This document shows, piece by piece, positions 34,128 to 42,109 of a stretch of DNA of 64,000 nucleotides. The position numbers and the translations under genes were made by a program. Under the pieces are notes generated by a model. The model had not been told where the DNA came from and did not search any database. It worked only from the letters and a program-made list of their open reading frames with translations. Each line of letters begins with the position of its first letter. The stretch's first letter is position 1. The stretch comes from Alcanivorax profundi (GTDB taxonomy: Bacteria; Pseudomonadota; Gammaproteobacteria; Pseudomonadales; Alcanivoracaceae): contig NZ_QYYA01000002.1 of the NCBI RefSeq assembly GCF_003597125.1, forward strand, positions 620,001-684,000, given 5' to 3'.

Positions 34128-35012
34128 TCAGGTATTCCAGATGCGCGGGATTGCCGCCGGTTTGTTCAGCAGGGTCTGGCGTAATAACTGCCAGACCGGA
34201 ATCATCAGTGCCTGGATTTTTTCGCAGCGGGTGCCGAGCACACGCATCACCAGAATGTCGTCGATCAAGGTGAGGCCACAGGGCATCTCGCCGGTGTTGC
34301 CTGCAATGATGTCGCGGGCCTGTTCCAGCGAGACCTCGTTGCAACCAGTGGCCACAAACAAAGCCTGCATGGGAAAGTTACGCAGCCCGGATGACGCATT
34401 GAGGTGGCGCGGCTGATCCACCTTGAGGCGCTCGATCAGCAGCGGCCTGCCGTCGCGATTAATGCGAAAGCGCGCATCGATATTGCCCTGCTCGAAGATC
34501 TCGCTGTTCACAGGCCGCCCCAGGCAGGAGATTTCCCAGCCCATGAAGCGGGCATCGCCATGCAGATCAATGGTGGTGTCCATGTGCACCTTGGCACCGG
34601 GGAAGAAGATGTTTTCCTGGGGAAACCATTCCAGGGTGCCACCGGGGGCCACGGTTAGGGCCTGACTGACGCGGGCGGTATCGCCGGCACTGAGATAGAA
34701 CTTGGTGGCACCGGGGGTGGTGAACAGGCCATGGGCCTGCGTGCCGGCAGTGATGTCGATCTCCAGGCCATCGCCACCGACCACCCCACCGGGGGGATGC
34801 AGCAGGTAGATGTGGGCCGTGCCACCTTCCGGGTAGAAGGGGCGCTGAACGCGCAGCGGCCCATAATGGTGCAGGCCGGTCATGACAGTCTTGGCGCCTT
34901 GCCCCGTAATGGCGCACTCCAGCTGCATCTGCAGCCGGGCCTTCCACCCCTTGCCATGGGCTGGTGTCTTGGGATGTCGCCGTTGTGTCGGTGCCGGTTC
35001 CTGTACGGTCAC
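34128..35012 (-). CDS. ureD: Urease accessory protein UreD (UreH)
   Basis: 294 residues if started at GTG 35012, which has AGAGG upstream; the long ORF to 35288 runs through REP repeats and a terminator and was rejected. The UreD signatures are [33 protein letters not shown] and [11 protein letters not shown]. The N-terminal [11 protein letters not shown] strand requires a start at or before it. UreD is the platform that carries UreF and UreG onto urease. First gene of the operon. Confidence 0.92.
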   Translation of the reverse strand: MTVQEPAPTQRRHPKTPAHGKGWKARLQMQLECAITGQGAKTVMTGLHHYGPLRVQRPFYPEGGTAHIYLLHPPGGVVGGDGLEIDITAGTQAHGLFTTPGATKFYLSAGDTARVSQALTVAPGGTLEWFPQENIFFPGAKVHMDTTIDLHGDARFMGWEISCLGRPVNSEIFEQGNIDARFRINRDGRPLLIERLKVDQPRHLNASSGLRNFPMQALFVATGCNEVSLEQARDIIAGNTGEMPCGLTLIDDILVMRVLGTRCEKIQALMIPVWQLLRQTLLNKPAAIPRIWNT

Positions 35013-35112
35013 GAGCCAGGCCTCTTCCTGCCGGTTGCCATGCACCAACTTTATGCAGCAACCGTGCCATACAAGGTGGTATACAAGTTTGCCTGGGGAT
35101 CGACACGGTTTT

Positions 35113-35181
35113 GCAGGAGCGGTGGTTCCACCGCGAAAGAGAGCCGCGCCGCGGCTATCGCGCCGCGAGCGACGCTCCTGC
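35113..35181. repeat. Pair of REP units in opposite orientation
   Basis: GCAGGAGCGGTGGTTCCACC GCGA faces ATCGCGCCGCGAGCGACGCT CCTGC: two different REP subtypes arranged head to head upstream of the urease operon, separated by a GCCGCGCCGCGGC palindrome. Confidence 0.75.
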
Positions 35182-35207
35182 AGGGGAGGTGTAGAAAGTG
35201 GTGTGCA

Positions 35208-35234
35208 ACAAAAAGCCCGGCTATTGCCGGGCTT
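35208..35234 (-). terminator. Rho-independent terminator of nadV
   Basis: AAGCCCGGC-TATT-GCCGGGCTT at 35213-35234; on the minus strand it is followed by TTTTTGTTG. An almost identical hairpin ends the glmS unit at 42053-42073. Confidence 0.9.
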
Positions 35235-35295
35235 CGCTGTGGAACGCTTTACTCCTTGATCCGCGATGTGGTCACGGGGGCAGGACATTGGCAGA

Positions 35296-36699
35296 TTAAT
35301 TGCCGCCGTTGCCCAGTGCCGCCCGCTGGCGAATGGTTTCGAAATCCCAATCGATCAGGATTTCTCCATTACGGAACACCTTGATCAGTTGGCTCTCTTC
35401 ACTATCTACACCGTCACCGTTCAGAGCATCGGCGCGTACCGTCTGGACGCTCTCGTTTCTGCGCACTAATGCCAACCGGCCACGCTTGGAGCGCTTGCCC
35501 GGATCGGTGATCGGATCCTTGTAGACGTCGCGCCATTCGCCGTTGATGCAGATGGCAGAGGCTTTCATGGCGAACTTCTGGGTGTCGCGGTTAAGCTTTT
35601 GCAGCAACTCGCCGCCCATGCCAAAGGCCACATTATCCGCACTCAGGCCACGGGCTTTCATTTCCTGCAAGATCGCTTCGATGGACTGGGCACAGACGCC
35701 ATCGCCCTGAATCAGGCGCACGCAGTCCGGCAGCACCCGGTAGCCCTTGCTGTTGGTGCGGTAGCCGAAGCGGGCCATCAAGCGTTCGATGGCTTCCGGG
35801 ACGATCTCCACCGGTTCGCCGGAATCAGGACGGACCACCAAGGTGCCGCCGGCCTGCTCTACCTGCTCGCGCAGTTCGCCACCCCACAGGTTGTCGATGG
35901 CGTTCCAGATGTCGTAGGAATCGCTGACTACCGCCACCACCCGGTCTTGCCCGCCGAATTGCTGGATCATGTTGGCGTAGGCCCGGGCTTCACCGTCGCG
36001 CCCCCAGCTGGTAATGGTGCTGTGCTCTGCCGCCGGGATGGAGAAACCGGCCATGTCGGCACCGTAGTAACGGCGCGCGGCCATGATCGCGGAAAGGGTA
36101 TCGGTACCGGCAAAGTTAACCAGGTGTGCCATACCACCAAGGGCAGCAGCTTCTTCCGAGGTGGCGCCACGGGCACCGAAGTCGTGCAGTTTGAAGGGCA
36201 GGCTGTCGCTGTTGTCGGCGGTATCTTCCAGGTAGCGCTGGATGATGGTGCGACAGTTGCGGGACACCGTGGCCACGGTGGTGGGATACCAGATAGCGCG
36301 CAACAGGGCAGTTTCCACATAGCTGGTGAGCCAGGCGCAGTTCGGGTCGGTGTTCATGACCTGCACCAGCACATTACCGGTGGGCACCACGGTGCCTTCC
36401 GGCACGGCTTCGATTTCGATGGGCAGGTAACCGTCGTAGTTGTCGAGAATGTAATCCCAGCCCGGACGGTTGAAGGGAACGCCGTGCGCAACACAGACCG
36501 CTTCGGCTTCTTCGATATCCGCTTTGCTGATCGGGCGGCTCAGGTATTCCTTGAGGAAGGCCTGCAGACCGAAGAACACGGTGTCGCGGTAGCGACCACC
36601 ACGGGATTCGATATAGCTGGAGACATACTCGGCACCGGCCGGGTATTGGGCGAAGTGAGAGGTCTTGTAGGAATCGGTGTTGAGAATCAGGTTACGCAT
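35296..36699 (-). CDS. nadV: Nicotinamide phosphoribosyltransferase
   Basis: 467 residues from MRNLILNTDSYKTSHFAQYP, with AGGAGGAACTCCGTC before ATG; an in-frame extension to 36819 covers the promoter. Family features: NTDSYKTSHFAQYPAGAEYV, ESRGGRYRDTVFFGLQAFLK, LHDFGARGATSEEAAALGG, VRPDSGEPVE, and IQGDGVC. The enzyme converts nicotinamide and PRPP to NMN, the one-step salvage route. It lies downstream of a candidate NrtR operator (36805-36821) and on the same strand as the nadM group, which feeds NMN to NAD. Confidence 0.95.
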   Translation of the reverse strand: MRNLILNTDSYKTSHFAQYPAGAEYVSSYIESRGGRYRDTVFFGLQAFLKEYLSRPISKADIEEAEAVCVAHGVPFNRPGWDYILDNYDGYLPIEIEAVPEGTVVPTGNVLVQVMNTDPNCAWLTSYVETALLRAIWYPTTVATVSRNCRTIIQRYLEDTADNSDSLPFKLHDFGARGATSEEAAALGGMAHLVNFAGTDTLSAIMAARRYYGADMAGFSIPAAEHSTITSWGRDGEARAYANMIQQFGGQDRVVAVVSDSYDIWNAIDNLWGGELREQVEQAGGTLVVRPDSGEPVEIVPEAIERLMARFGYRTNSKGYRVLPDCVRLIQGDGVCAQSIEAILQEMKARGLSADNVAFGMGGELLQKLNRDTQKFAMKASAICINGEWRDVYKDPITDPGKRSKRGRLALVRRNESVQTVRADALNGDGVDSEESQLIKVFRNGEILIDWDFETIRQRAALGNGGN

Positions 36700-36804
36700 G
36701 ACGGAGTTCCTCCTGTCGATTGTGATTGGCGCCGGTCTTTCCAGCACGCTGGCAGCGATCCGCTGCTCGGCACTGACGGGTCCCGTCGTGCCGATGAATA
36801 TATA

Positions 36805-36821
36805 TTGGCGATACGCCACTA
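36805..36821. promoter_or_regulatory. Candidate NrtR operator upstream of nadV
   Basis: TTGGCGATACGCCACTA contains the palindrome TGGCG-ATA-CGCCA and lies 106 bases before the nadV start. The matching site TTGGCTAACTGCCACTA is in the nadM/nrtR divergent promoter at 40260-40276. Twelve of 17 positions are identical. Confidence 0.6.
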
Positions 36822-36872
36822 ATGTGTCAACTGTTTTTTACGGGCCTTTGCGGCTGACACATACAAGGTGGC

Positions 36873-36898
36873 AATCGCGGTCGAACGACCGCTCCCCC
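36873..36898. repeat. REP unit after the methyltransferase-NTase gene
   Basis: AATCGCGGTCGAACGACCGC TCCCCC, a GGTCGAACGACC palindrome of the same subtype seen in the parA-parB gap. It sits just beyond the stop of the gene ending at 36907. Confidence 0.7.
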
Positions 36899-36906
36899 AA
36901 GGGGCG

Positions 36907-38013
36907 CTAGCCCAGGTCTGCTGGCTCGCTGAGGCAGATAATGCCCTGACGTGTTTCCGCCTTGCCTGCCAGCTGCGGGTAGACCTGCGGATCCGCATGG
37001 AAGGCCAGGTCCAGGGTGAGGGTGCTGCCGGTCGCAGCCAGTCGTTCGGCGCGCAAGTAGTTGGCACCGGCCATGGCCTGGGTGGTCATGGTTGCCTGCA
37101 GAGGGGCACCCCAGCGGGTGAGCTGAAAGCCCCGACTTTCCAGCCACTGCGTGAGTGGCTGCAGTATGTGTGAATCGTTGGGCAACAGCAGGTCCACATC
37201 CGACGGGGTTACCGCTTCGCCCTTCAACCAGCGGGCGAAACTGCCGATGACCATGGCCTGTGGGAAATCCGCTTGCAGCAACTGAAGCAGTGACATTGCG
37301 GCATCCCGATCACAGACGCGGGCGCTGTTTTGCGCCACCAACATGTATTCATGGGCGCGGTTGCTGTGCGGTGAGGTGCTGTCGGTGTGGGGACGGTCGT
37401 AAACAATGACGCGCTCCTCGATAAAACGGAATCGTTCGGCCAGCAGCCGTGCCACATCCCAGGCCTGGGGTACCCAGAGGCCATCCAGTTGCAGGTTTTC
37501 GGCACCCACTACGATGTAACCCCCCGGTTTGATGATCGGCTTGAGTGCCTTGAGAATGCCGCGCACTTTTTGCAAAAAGTGCGCATAGCTGCCTGCGCCG
37601 TAGAGCTGGCCAGGGTGAGTGCTTTCCATGCCGCAACCGAAGTACGGCAAGCTGGTGAGCACCAGGTCGACGGGTTCCATGTTCGCCAGTGAGGTTTCAC
37701 AGTCGCCGTGGATCAGGGTGGCGTGCTCAAGGCCCAGATCATCGAGTCGCTGGCGCGCCGTGTGCAGACGGCCCGCTTCAATTTCGATACCGACACCTTG
37801 CCGGCCTTCCTGACAGGCTGCGACCAGGGTGGACGCAAAGCCGGCAAAGGGGTCCAGCACCCGATCACCGGGTTGGGACAACTCGCGTACGAAAGGCCGC
37901 ATCTGTTCTACCCAGCCGCGGTCACGGGCAGCAAACGGGTCGCTGCTGGTGAGGGTGTGATCCAGGGCATGGGTGTCCTGGTTGGCGTCCAGGTGCAGCC
38001 AGCTATTGGGCAT
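36907..38013 (-). CDS. SAM-dependent methyltransferase - nucleotidyltransferase fusion
   Basis: 368 residues. Residues about 45-230 form a methyltransferase of the DNA-methylase type: SAM motif VLDPFAGFASTLVAACQEGR followed by GVGIEIE, then motif IV TSLPYFGCGMES, which has LPY instead of PPY. Residues about 245-368 form a nucleotidyltransferase: VIGSFARWLKGEAVTPSDVD gives the GS and DxD elements, with LTLDLAFHA as a likely third strand. ATG 38013 overlaps the radical SAM stop by 11 bases, so the two are coupled. A methylase fused to an NTase inside an NAD-salvage operon is unusual; target and role unknown. Confidence 0.75.
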   Translation of the reverse strand: MPNSWLHLDANQDTHALDHTLTSSDPFAARDRGWVEQMRPFVRELSQPGDRVLDPFAGFASTLVAACQEGRQGVGIEIEAGRLHTARQRLDDLGLEHATLIHGDCETSLANMEPVDLVLTSLPYFGCGMESTHPGQLYGAGSYAHFLQKVRGILKALKPIIKPGGYIVVGAENLQLDGLWVPQAWDVARLLAERFRFIEERVIVYDRPHTDSTSPHSNRAHEYMLVAQNSARVCDRDAAMSLLQLLQADFPQAMVIGSFARWLKGEAVTPSDVDLLLPNDSHILQPLTQWLESRGFQLTRWGAPLQATMTTQAMAGANYLRAERLAATGSTLTLDLAFHADPQVYPQLAGKAETRQGIICLSEPADLG

Positions 38014-39097
38014 GGGTGATGTCTCCGTTGACGGCGGGGATCAAGACATGGCGCTCCGGATTCCAGTCCGCGCACAGGTTGCCGTTGGCATGGAATACCA
38101 GTTTGAAGATCTGGCCGCTGTCATGCTTTTCGTGCAGGCGCTGATAGTTTGACGATTCGAAGGTGACGGTCAGGCCATCACTTTCGATTACCAGATTGGA
38201 AAAGTAATAGCCGTGGGTGGCCTGCCGCAGGCGGGTGCCCTGGGCCAGGGGATGAGCTTCCAGAAAGGCCTGCAGCAAGCCCGCCACAGACACTCGCGAC
38301 GCGCGGATATAGCGCTGGGTGCCGTTGGCGCGGTAGCGCTGATCCAGTTGCGACATTTCCCTCAGGATCACATGACGTACCCCCAGCGAGCGAGCCCAGT
38401 CCAGATAACGCTGCAGGGCGGCGAGGCTGTCCACCCCGCCCTGCTGCACCAGACACACCAGCTTAACCTCCGTGAGTGCACCCAGTTGTGCGACACACTC
38501 ACGAAACTGATCCGTGATCATGACCCCTTCGCGGGAACGAAAGCGCATGATCTGCTGGTTGGTAACGGTGTCGGGATGGTGCCGCGACAGCTCCACCCAG
38601 TCGAAGGCGAAACTGCGGATGGCCGCGGCCAGCGCCGCATCCTCCCCCAGCGCAGTGAGCCCGGCACCATTGCTGTACAGCACCCTGCCCTCCACCGGGC
38701 TCACCGCGGCATGGGACGACAGGCAATCCAGCAGGCGCAGAAACCAGTCACGATGGTCGGTCATTTCCAGGCCCGACAGGGAATAGGACAACGGCAGGCC
38801 ACGCAGCGCCATCAGGGCTGTCTGAAGCTGGTTGAAGTAATTCATGCCCGGGCGCAGCAGGCTGGCATGGGTGCCGGTATCGCCGTTTTCGCGCAGGTTT
38901 TCCGAGCAGAACCGGCAGCGGGCGGAGCAGGGCTGCACCGCGGCGTAGGGGGTCAGCGTTACCGGTTGGGCGACCCGCCAGGTACGCTCACCAATGCGCT
39001 GTTGATGCCAGCGACTGGCGTCCTCCGGGTGGGGTTCCCGGAAGACGGTGGTCGCCAGATCATGCTGATAGCGCTGTATAACGGCGTCCAGTTCCAT
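38003..39097 (-). CDS. Radical SAM protein in NAD-salvage operon
   Basis: 364 residues. The [4Fe-4S] cluster motif is CSARCRFCSENLRENGD (CxxxCxxC), preceded by VTLTPYAAVQP. SYSLSGLEMTDHRDWFLRLL corresponds to the SAM-binding glycine region, with later strands such as VKLVCLVQQGGVDS. No auxiliary cluster cysteines stand out in the C-terminal part (ERHVLIPAVNGDITHAQ). It lies between the NadM-Nudix gene (18-base gap) and the overlapping methyltransferase-NTase gene. I know no characterised product for this family; a modification reaction on a nucleotide or nucleic acid is possible. Confidence 0.82.
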   Translation of the reverse strand: MELDAVIQRYQHDLATTVFREPHPEDASRWHQQRIGERTWRVAQPVTLTPYAAVQPCSARCRFCSENLRENGDTGTHASLLRPGMNYFNQLQTALMALRGLPLSYSLSGLEMTDHRDWFLRLLDCLSSHAAVSPVEGRVLYSNGAGLTALGEDAALAAAIRSFAFDWVELSRHHPDTVTNQQIMRFRSREGVMITDQFRECVAQLGALTEVKLVCLVQQGGVDSLAALQRYLDWARSLGVRHVILREMSQLDQRYRANGTQRYIRASRVSVAGLLQAFLEAHPLAQGTRLRQATHGYYFSNLVIESDGLTVTFESSNYQRLHEKHDSGQIFKLVFHANGNLCADWNPERHVLIPAVNGDITHAQ

Positions 39098-39115
39098 CCC
39101 TGATCACGTTCCCGG

Positions 39116-40174
39116 TTAAATCAACCCGAGGATGTCCTGAATGATGAAGTAGTGATCTTCGAACAACCGCTCCGGGGTCAGTTCGCCCAGCGGTACCCAA
39201 CGTGCCTGGCGGGCATCGTCACCGCCCTTCACTTTTGGCAGGCTGGCATTGGGCTCCAGCTCCATATAGAACGCGTGGGTGATGGTGCGGCCGCGAGCGG
39301 AACGGTAGGGGTCGTCGTAGACTTCCTGGCGGCGGATGGAGCCTTTGAGGACCGGGGCCGGGACTTTCAAGCGGGTCTCCTCACGCAGTTCCCGCAGACA
39401 GGCATCCAGCAACCGTTCACTGCCATCCACAAAGCCACCGGGCAACGCCCATAGCCCCTTGCCGGGGCTGGCACGACGCTCCACCAGCAACACATGGCCG
39501 GATTGCACCACCACACCATCCACCGTGACGAAGGTGGGCGCATAGGGCGCGGACGACCAGGCGTCGCGGTATTTGCGTACGAAGGCGATTTCATCGCGGA
39601 TGTGCTGGTAAGCACCGGCATCATTGGCAAAGCCAGTGAGGTAGGACGCTACTGCTGACGGCAGCACGTCCGTATCGACCAGCGAGGGGAGCAGTGTCTC
39701 CGGGGCAGCGGAAAAGTAACGCTCGCGTATCGGCGTGGCGCTGATCTGCCGCACGTTGTCTACGCCCACTGCGGACCACTGCGGGAACAGGTTCAGATAA
39801 AAACCGGTGTGGTCCTTGCGGTGCCCGATCAGGGCAATGCGCGCTGGCCGGTGCGGGGTGGCGTGATGGGCGGTGACCATACCGGCGACGGTGGACTGCA
39901 CGTTTCGCACCCAGGCTTCGTCATTGTAGGGCACGTCCATCAACGGCAAACACTGCAAGCGCTGGTTTTCACTTTCCGTCAGGCAGGCGCGCACCATCTG
40001 TTCGCGCTCCTGGTGAGTCCAGGGGTTACGGGGATTGCGAGCCTGCCAGGCGGAACCGATCAACAAGATTAATCGTTCGGCTTTCTCCAGGCCGGTGCGC
40101 ACCACCTGCAGGTGACCGGCGTGAAAGGGCTGAAAGCGGCCAATAAAGACCGCGAAATCGAATTCGTACTGCAT
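39116..40174 (-). CDS. nadM: Bifunctional NMN adenylyltransferase / Nudix hydrolase
   Basis: 352 residues from MQYEFDFAVFIGRFQPFHAG with RBS AAGGAGCTTGCTG. The N-terminal domain has the nucleotidylyltransferase motifs GRFQPFHAGHLQ and ISATPIRERYF. The C-terminal Nudix domain has the box from GGFVDGSERLLDACLRELRE to EETRLKV, close to GX5EX7REUXEEXGU. Homologues in cyanobacteria and Francisella join NMN to ATP to form NAD, while the Nudix part hydrolyses ADP-ribose. This is the step after NadV. First gene of the minus-strand unit with radical SAM and methyltransferase-NTase genes. Confidence 0.93.
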   Translation of the reverse strand: MQYEFDFAVFIGRFQPFHAGHLQVVRTGLEKAERLILLIGSAWQARNPRNPWTHQEREQMVRACLTESENQRLQCLPLMDVPYNDEAWVRNVQSTVAGMVTAHHATPHRPARIALIGHRKDHTGFYLNLFPQWSAVGVDNVRQISATPIRERYFSAAPETLLPSLVDTDVLPSAVASYLTGFANDAGAYQHIRDEIAFVRKYRDAWSSAPYAPTFVTVDGVVVQSGHVLLVERRASPGKGLWALPGGFVDGSERLLDACLRELREETRLKVPAPVLKGSIRRQEVYDDPYRSARGRTITHAFYMELEPNASLPKVKGGDDARQARWVPLGELTPERLFEDHYFIIQDILGLI

Positions 40175-40259
40175 CAGCAAGCTCCTTGCCGTGGATGTGG
40201 GCAGCAAGTCTGTCTCGCTGCCGTGAACCGGTTGCCTGAACCGGTGTTGCTCTGTATTG

Positions 40260-40276
40260 TTGGCTAACTGCCACTA
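40260..40276. promoter_or_regulatory. Candidate NrtR operator in the nadM/nrtR divergent promoter
   Basis: TTGGCTAACTGCCACTA with palindrome TGGC-N5-GCCA, 86 bases upstream of nadM and 26 bases upstream of nrtR. It shares its arms with the site before nadV at 36805-36821. Confidence 0.6.
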
Positions 40277-40301
40277 TATAGCAACCCCTGGTGATCGAAC
40301 C

Positions 40302-41036
40302 ATGACCTACCGCTCAGAAGCCGACTTCCTCAAACAGTACAACGCCAGGGACTACGACAGCCCGCTGGTTACCGTGGACGTGGCAATCTTTACCCTGCAC
40401 GAAGGCGCCCTGCAGGTGCTACTGGTGGAGCGGGGCGACTTTCCGCACAAGGGGCGCTGGGCCTTACCCGGCGGTTTTATCGACATTCACAGTGATGATG
40501 ACCTGGACGCCTGCGCCCACCGCAAGCTGAAGGAAAAAACCGGTGTCGCCGCGCCGCTGCTGGAGCAGGTGTGTAGCAAGGGCAACGGCCTGCGCGATCC
40601 CCGTGGCTGGTCTGTCACGGCCTTGTACATGGCGCTGATCCCCCATGCCCCTACCGCAGACTTCGTGGCGTCAGTTAACGATGCCCGCTGGTGGCCGCTG
40701 GATCAGCTCGGAGGCATTGAGCTGGCGTTCGATCACCGCAGCCTGATTGCCACAGCGCGGGAGCGCTTGAAGAACAAGACGGCCTATACCGTGCTGCCGG
40801 TTCATGTGCTGAAACGCCCTTTCACTCTTACCCAGTTACAGCGTGCGTTCGAACAACTGATGGATGCCACCCTGGAAAAGAAATCGTTTCGTCGGCGCAT
40901 TCTCAATGCGGAGATTCTCGAAGAAGTGGGCGAAGGCATTCCCGAAGGGGGGCGGGGCCGGCCTGCGGCACTCTATCAACCCGCCACCGGCTCCGAGCAA
41001 CATCTGTTTGCGAGGGTGTTTGGTGAAGGCCTGTAA
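40302..41036 (+). CDS. nrtR: Nudix-related transcriptional regulator NrtR
   Basis: 244 residues from MTYRSEADFLKQYNARDYDS. The Nudix-like domain (ALQVLLVERGDFPHKGRWAL; GGFIDIHSDDDLDACAHRKL KEKTG) deviates from the catalytic REXXEE, as in NrtR regulators that only sense ADP-ribose. The C-terminal winged helix includes LPVHVLKRPFTLTQLQRAFE and FRRRILNAEILEEV. NrtR represses NAD-salvage genes and is released by ADP-ribose. Divergent from nadM, with a palindrome between them. Confidence 0.92.
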   Translation: MTYRSEADFLKQYNARDYDSPLVTVDVAIFTLHEGALQVLLVERGDFPHKGRWALPGGFIDIHSDDDLDACAHRKLKEKTGVAAPLLEQVCSKGNGLRDPRGWSVTALYMALIPHAPTADFVASVNDARWWPLDQLGGIELAFDHRSLIATARERLKNKTAYTVLPVHVLKRPFTLTQLQRAFEQLMDATLEKKSFRRRILNAEILEEVGEGIPEGGRGRPAALYQPATGSEQHLFARVFGEGL

Positions 41037-41059
41037 AGGCCCATCAAGAGGAAAGCATC

Positions 41060-42001
41060 ATGAACACACTCAAGGATCGTTTTATCGGCGCGCTGGCCGG
41101 GCTTGCCTGCGGTGATGCGGTGGGCACGACGGTGGAATTTTCACCCCGAGGCAGCTTTGCACCCGTTACCGACATGACGGGCAACGGTCCCTTCAATCTG
41201 AAAGCCGGTCAATGGACCGACGATACCTCCATGGCCCTGTGTCTGGCGGAAAGCCTCGTTGAAAAGCAGGCCTTTGATGCCCGCGACCAAATGAGTCGCT
41301 ATTTGAACTGGTGGCAATGGGGCTACCTTAGCGCCACCGGCAGCTGCTTTGATATCGGCAACACCGTGCGCGACGCCCTGGCGCGTTTCCGCGATACTGG
41401 CGAGCCCTACTCTGGCGACACCGCAGCCCATACCGCTGGCAATGGCTCGCTGATGCGGCTGGCTCCGGTGGTGCTGTTTGCCCACCCTGCCCCGGATCGC
41501 TTGCGCGAACTGGCGGCACTCAGTTCCCGTACTACTCACGGCGCTGCGGAAGCGGTGGAATGTTGTGAGCTGTTTGCCCTGTTGCTGGACCGTTGTTTGC
41601 GGGGCACTGACAAGGCATCACTCATGCAAAACCTGGCTGACCAACACTGGCAGGAAGCCAAGGTGCAGGCCCTGGCCGGCGGCGGTTTTCTGCAAGCGGG
41701 TTATGACGACATTATCGGCTCCGGCTACTGCATCCAGTCCCTGGAAGCCGCGCTGTGGTGTTTCTTCCATACCGACAATTACCGCGACGCCATCCTTGCC
41801 GCCACCAACCTGGGGGATGATGCAGACACCACCGCCGCGATCACCGGACAGATTGCCGGGGCATTTTACGGGGCGTCCGCTATCCCTGAAGCATGGATGG
41901 CCAAACTCGCCATGCGGGATGACATCGTTGCACTGGCTACATCCCTTTTTGAGCGAACGCACGAGAGCCAGGCATCGGCTGGGTTGGTGTTCCAATCGTG
42001 A
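41060..42001 (+). CDS. ADP-ribosylglycohydrolase (DraG-like)
   Basis: 313 residues, RBS AAGAGGAAAGCATC, 23 bases after nrtR and likely co-transcribed. Metal-binding motifs of the family are present: ALAGLACGDAVGTTVEF, TDDTSMALCLAESL, TAGNGSLMRLAPVV, and NLGDDADTTAAITGQIAGAF. These enzymes remove ADP-ribose from proteins, nucleic acids or small molecules. Freed ADP-ribose would be both the NrtR ligand and the substrate of the NadM Nudix domain, which makes biochemical sense of the cluster. The actual ADP-ribosylated target is unknown. Confidence 0.92.
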   Translation: MNTLKDRFIGALAGLACGDAVGTTVEFSPRGSFAPVTDMTGNGPFNLKAGQWTDDTSMALCLAESLVEKQAFDARDQMSRYLNWWQWGYLSATGSCFDIGNTVRDALARFRDTGEPYSGDTAAHTAGNGSLMRLAPVVLFAHPAPDRLRELAALSSRTTHGAAEAVECCELFALLLDRCLRGTDKASLMQNLADQHWQEAKVQALAGGGFLQAGYDDIIGSGYCIQSLEAALWCFFHTDNYRDAILAATNLGDDADTTAAITGQIAGAFYGASAIPEAWMAKLAMRDDIVALATSLFERTHESQASAGLVFQS

Positions 42002-42007
42002 AAGAAA

Positions 42008-42032
42008 GCCGCGCCGCGAGCGACGCTCCTAC
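42008..42032. repeat. REP half-unit after the ADP-ribosylglycohydrolase gene
   Basis: GCCGCGCCGCGAGCGACGCT CCTAC, the same subtype as 35160-35181 and 57731-57755, immediately after the stop codon. Confidence 0.7.
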
Positions 42033-42052
42033 ACGGGGAGGTGTGCAACAAA

Positions 42053-42073
42053 AAGCCCGGCGTTGCCGGGCTT
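42053..42073 (-). terminator. Rho-independent terminator of glmS
   Basis: AAGCCCGGC-GTT-GCCGGGCTT, followed on the minus strand by TTTTTGTTG; also able to act for the converging ADP-ribosylglycohydrolase gene. Confidence 0.85.
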
Positions 42074-42077
42074 TCGC

Positions 42078-42107
42078 TGTTAACTGTTCACTATTAACTG
42101 TTAACTG
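42078..42107. repeat. Short-unit repeat CTGTTAACTGTTCACTATTA
   Basis: GTTAACTGTTCACTATTAACTG and a further TTAACTG unit, in the gap before the glmS stop. Member of the same family as 2147-2283 and 44038-44068. Confidence 0.5.
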
Positions 42108-42109
42108 CC

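Noticed and set aside
35013-35288. N-terminal extension of UreD
   Set aside because: The 92 extra residues are encoded by REP elements and a terminator hairpin and do not resemble UreD.
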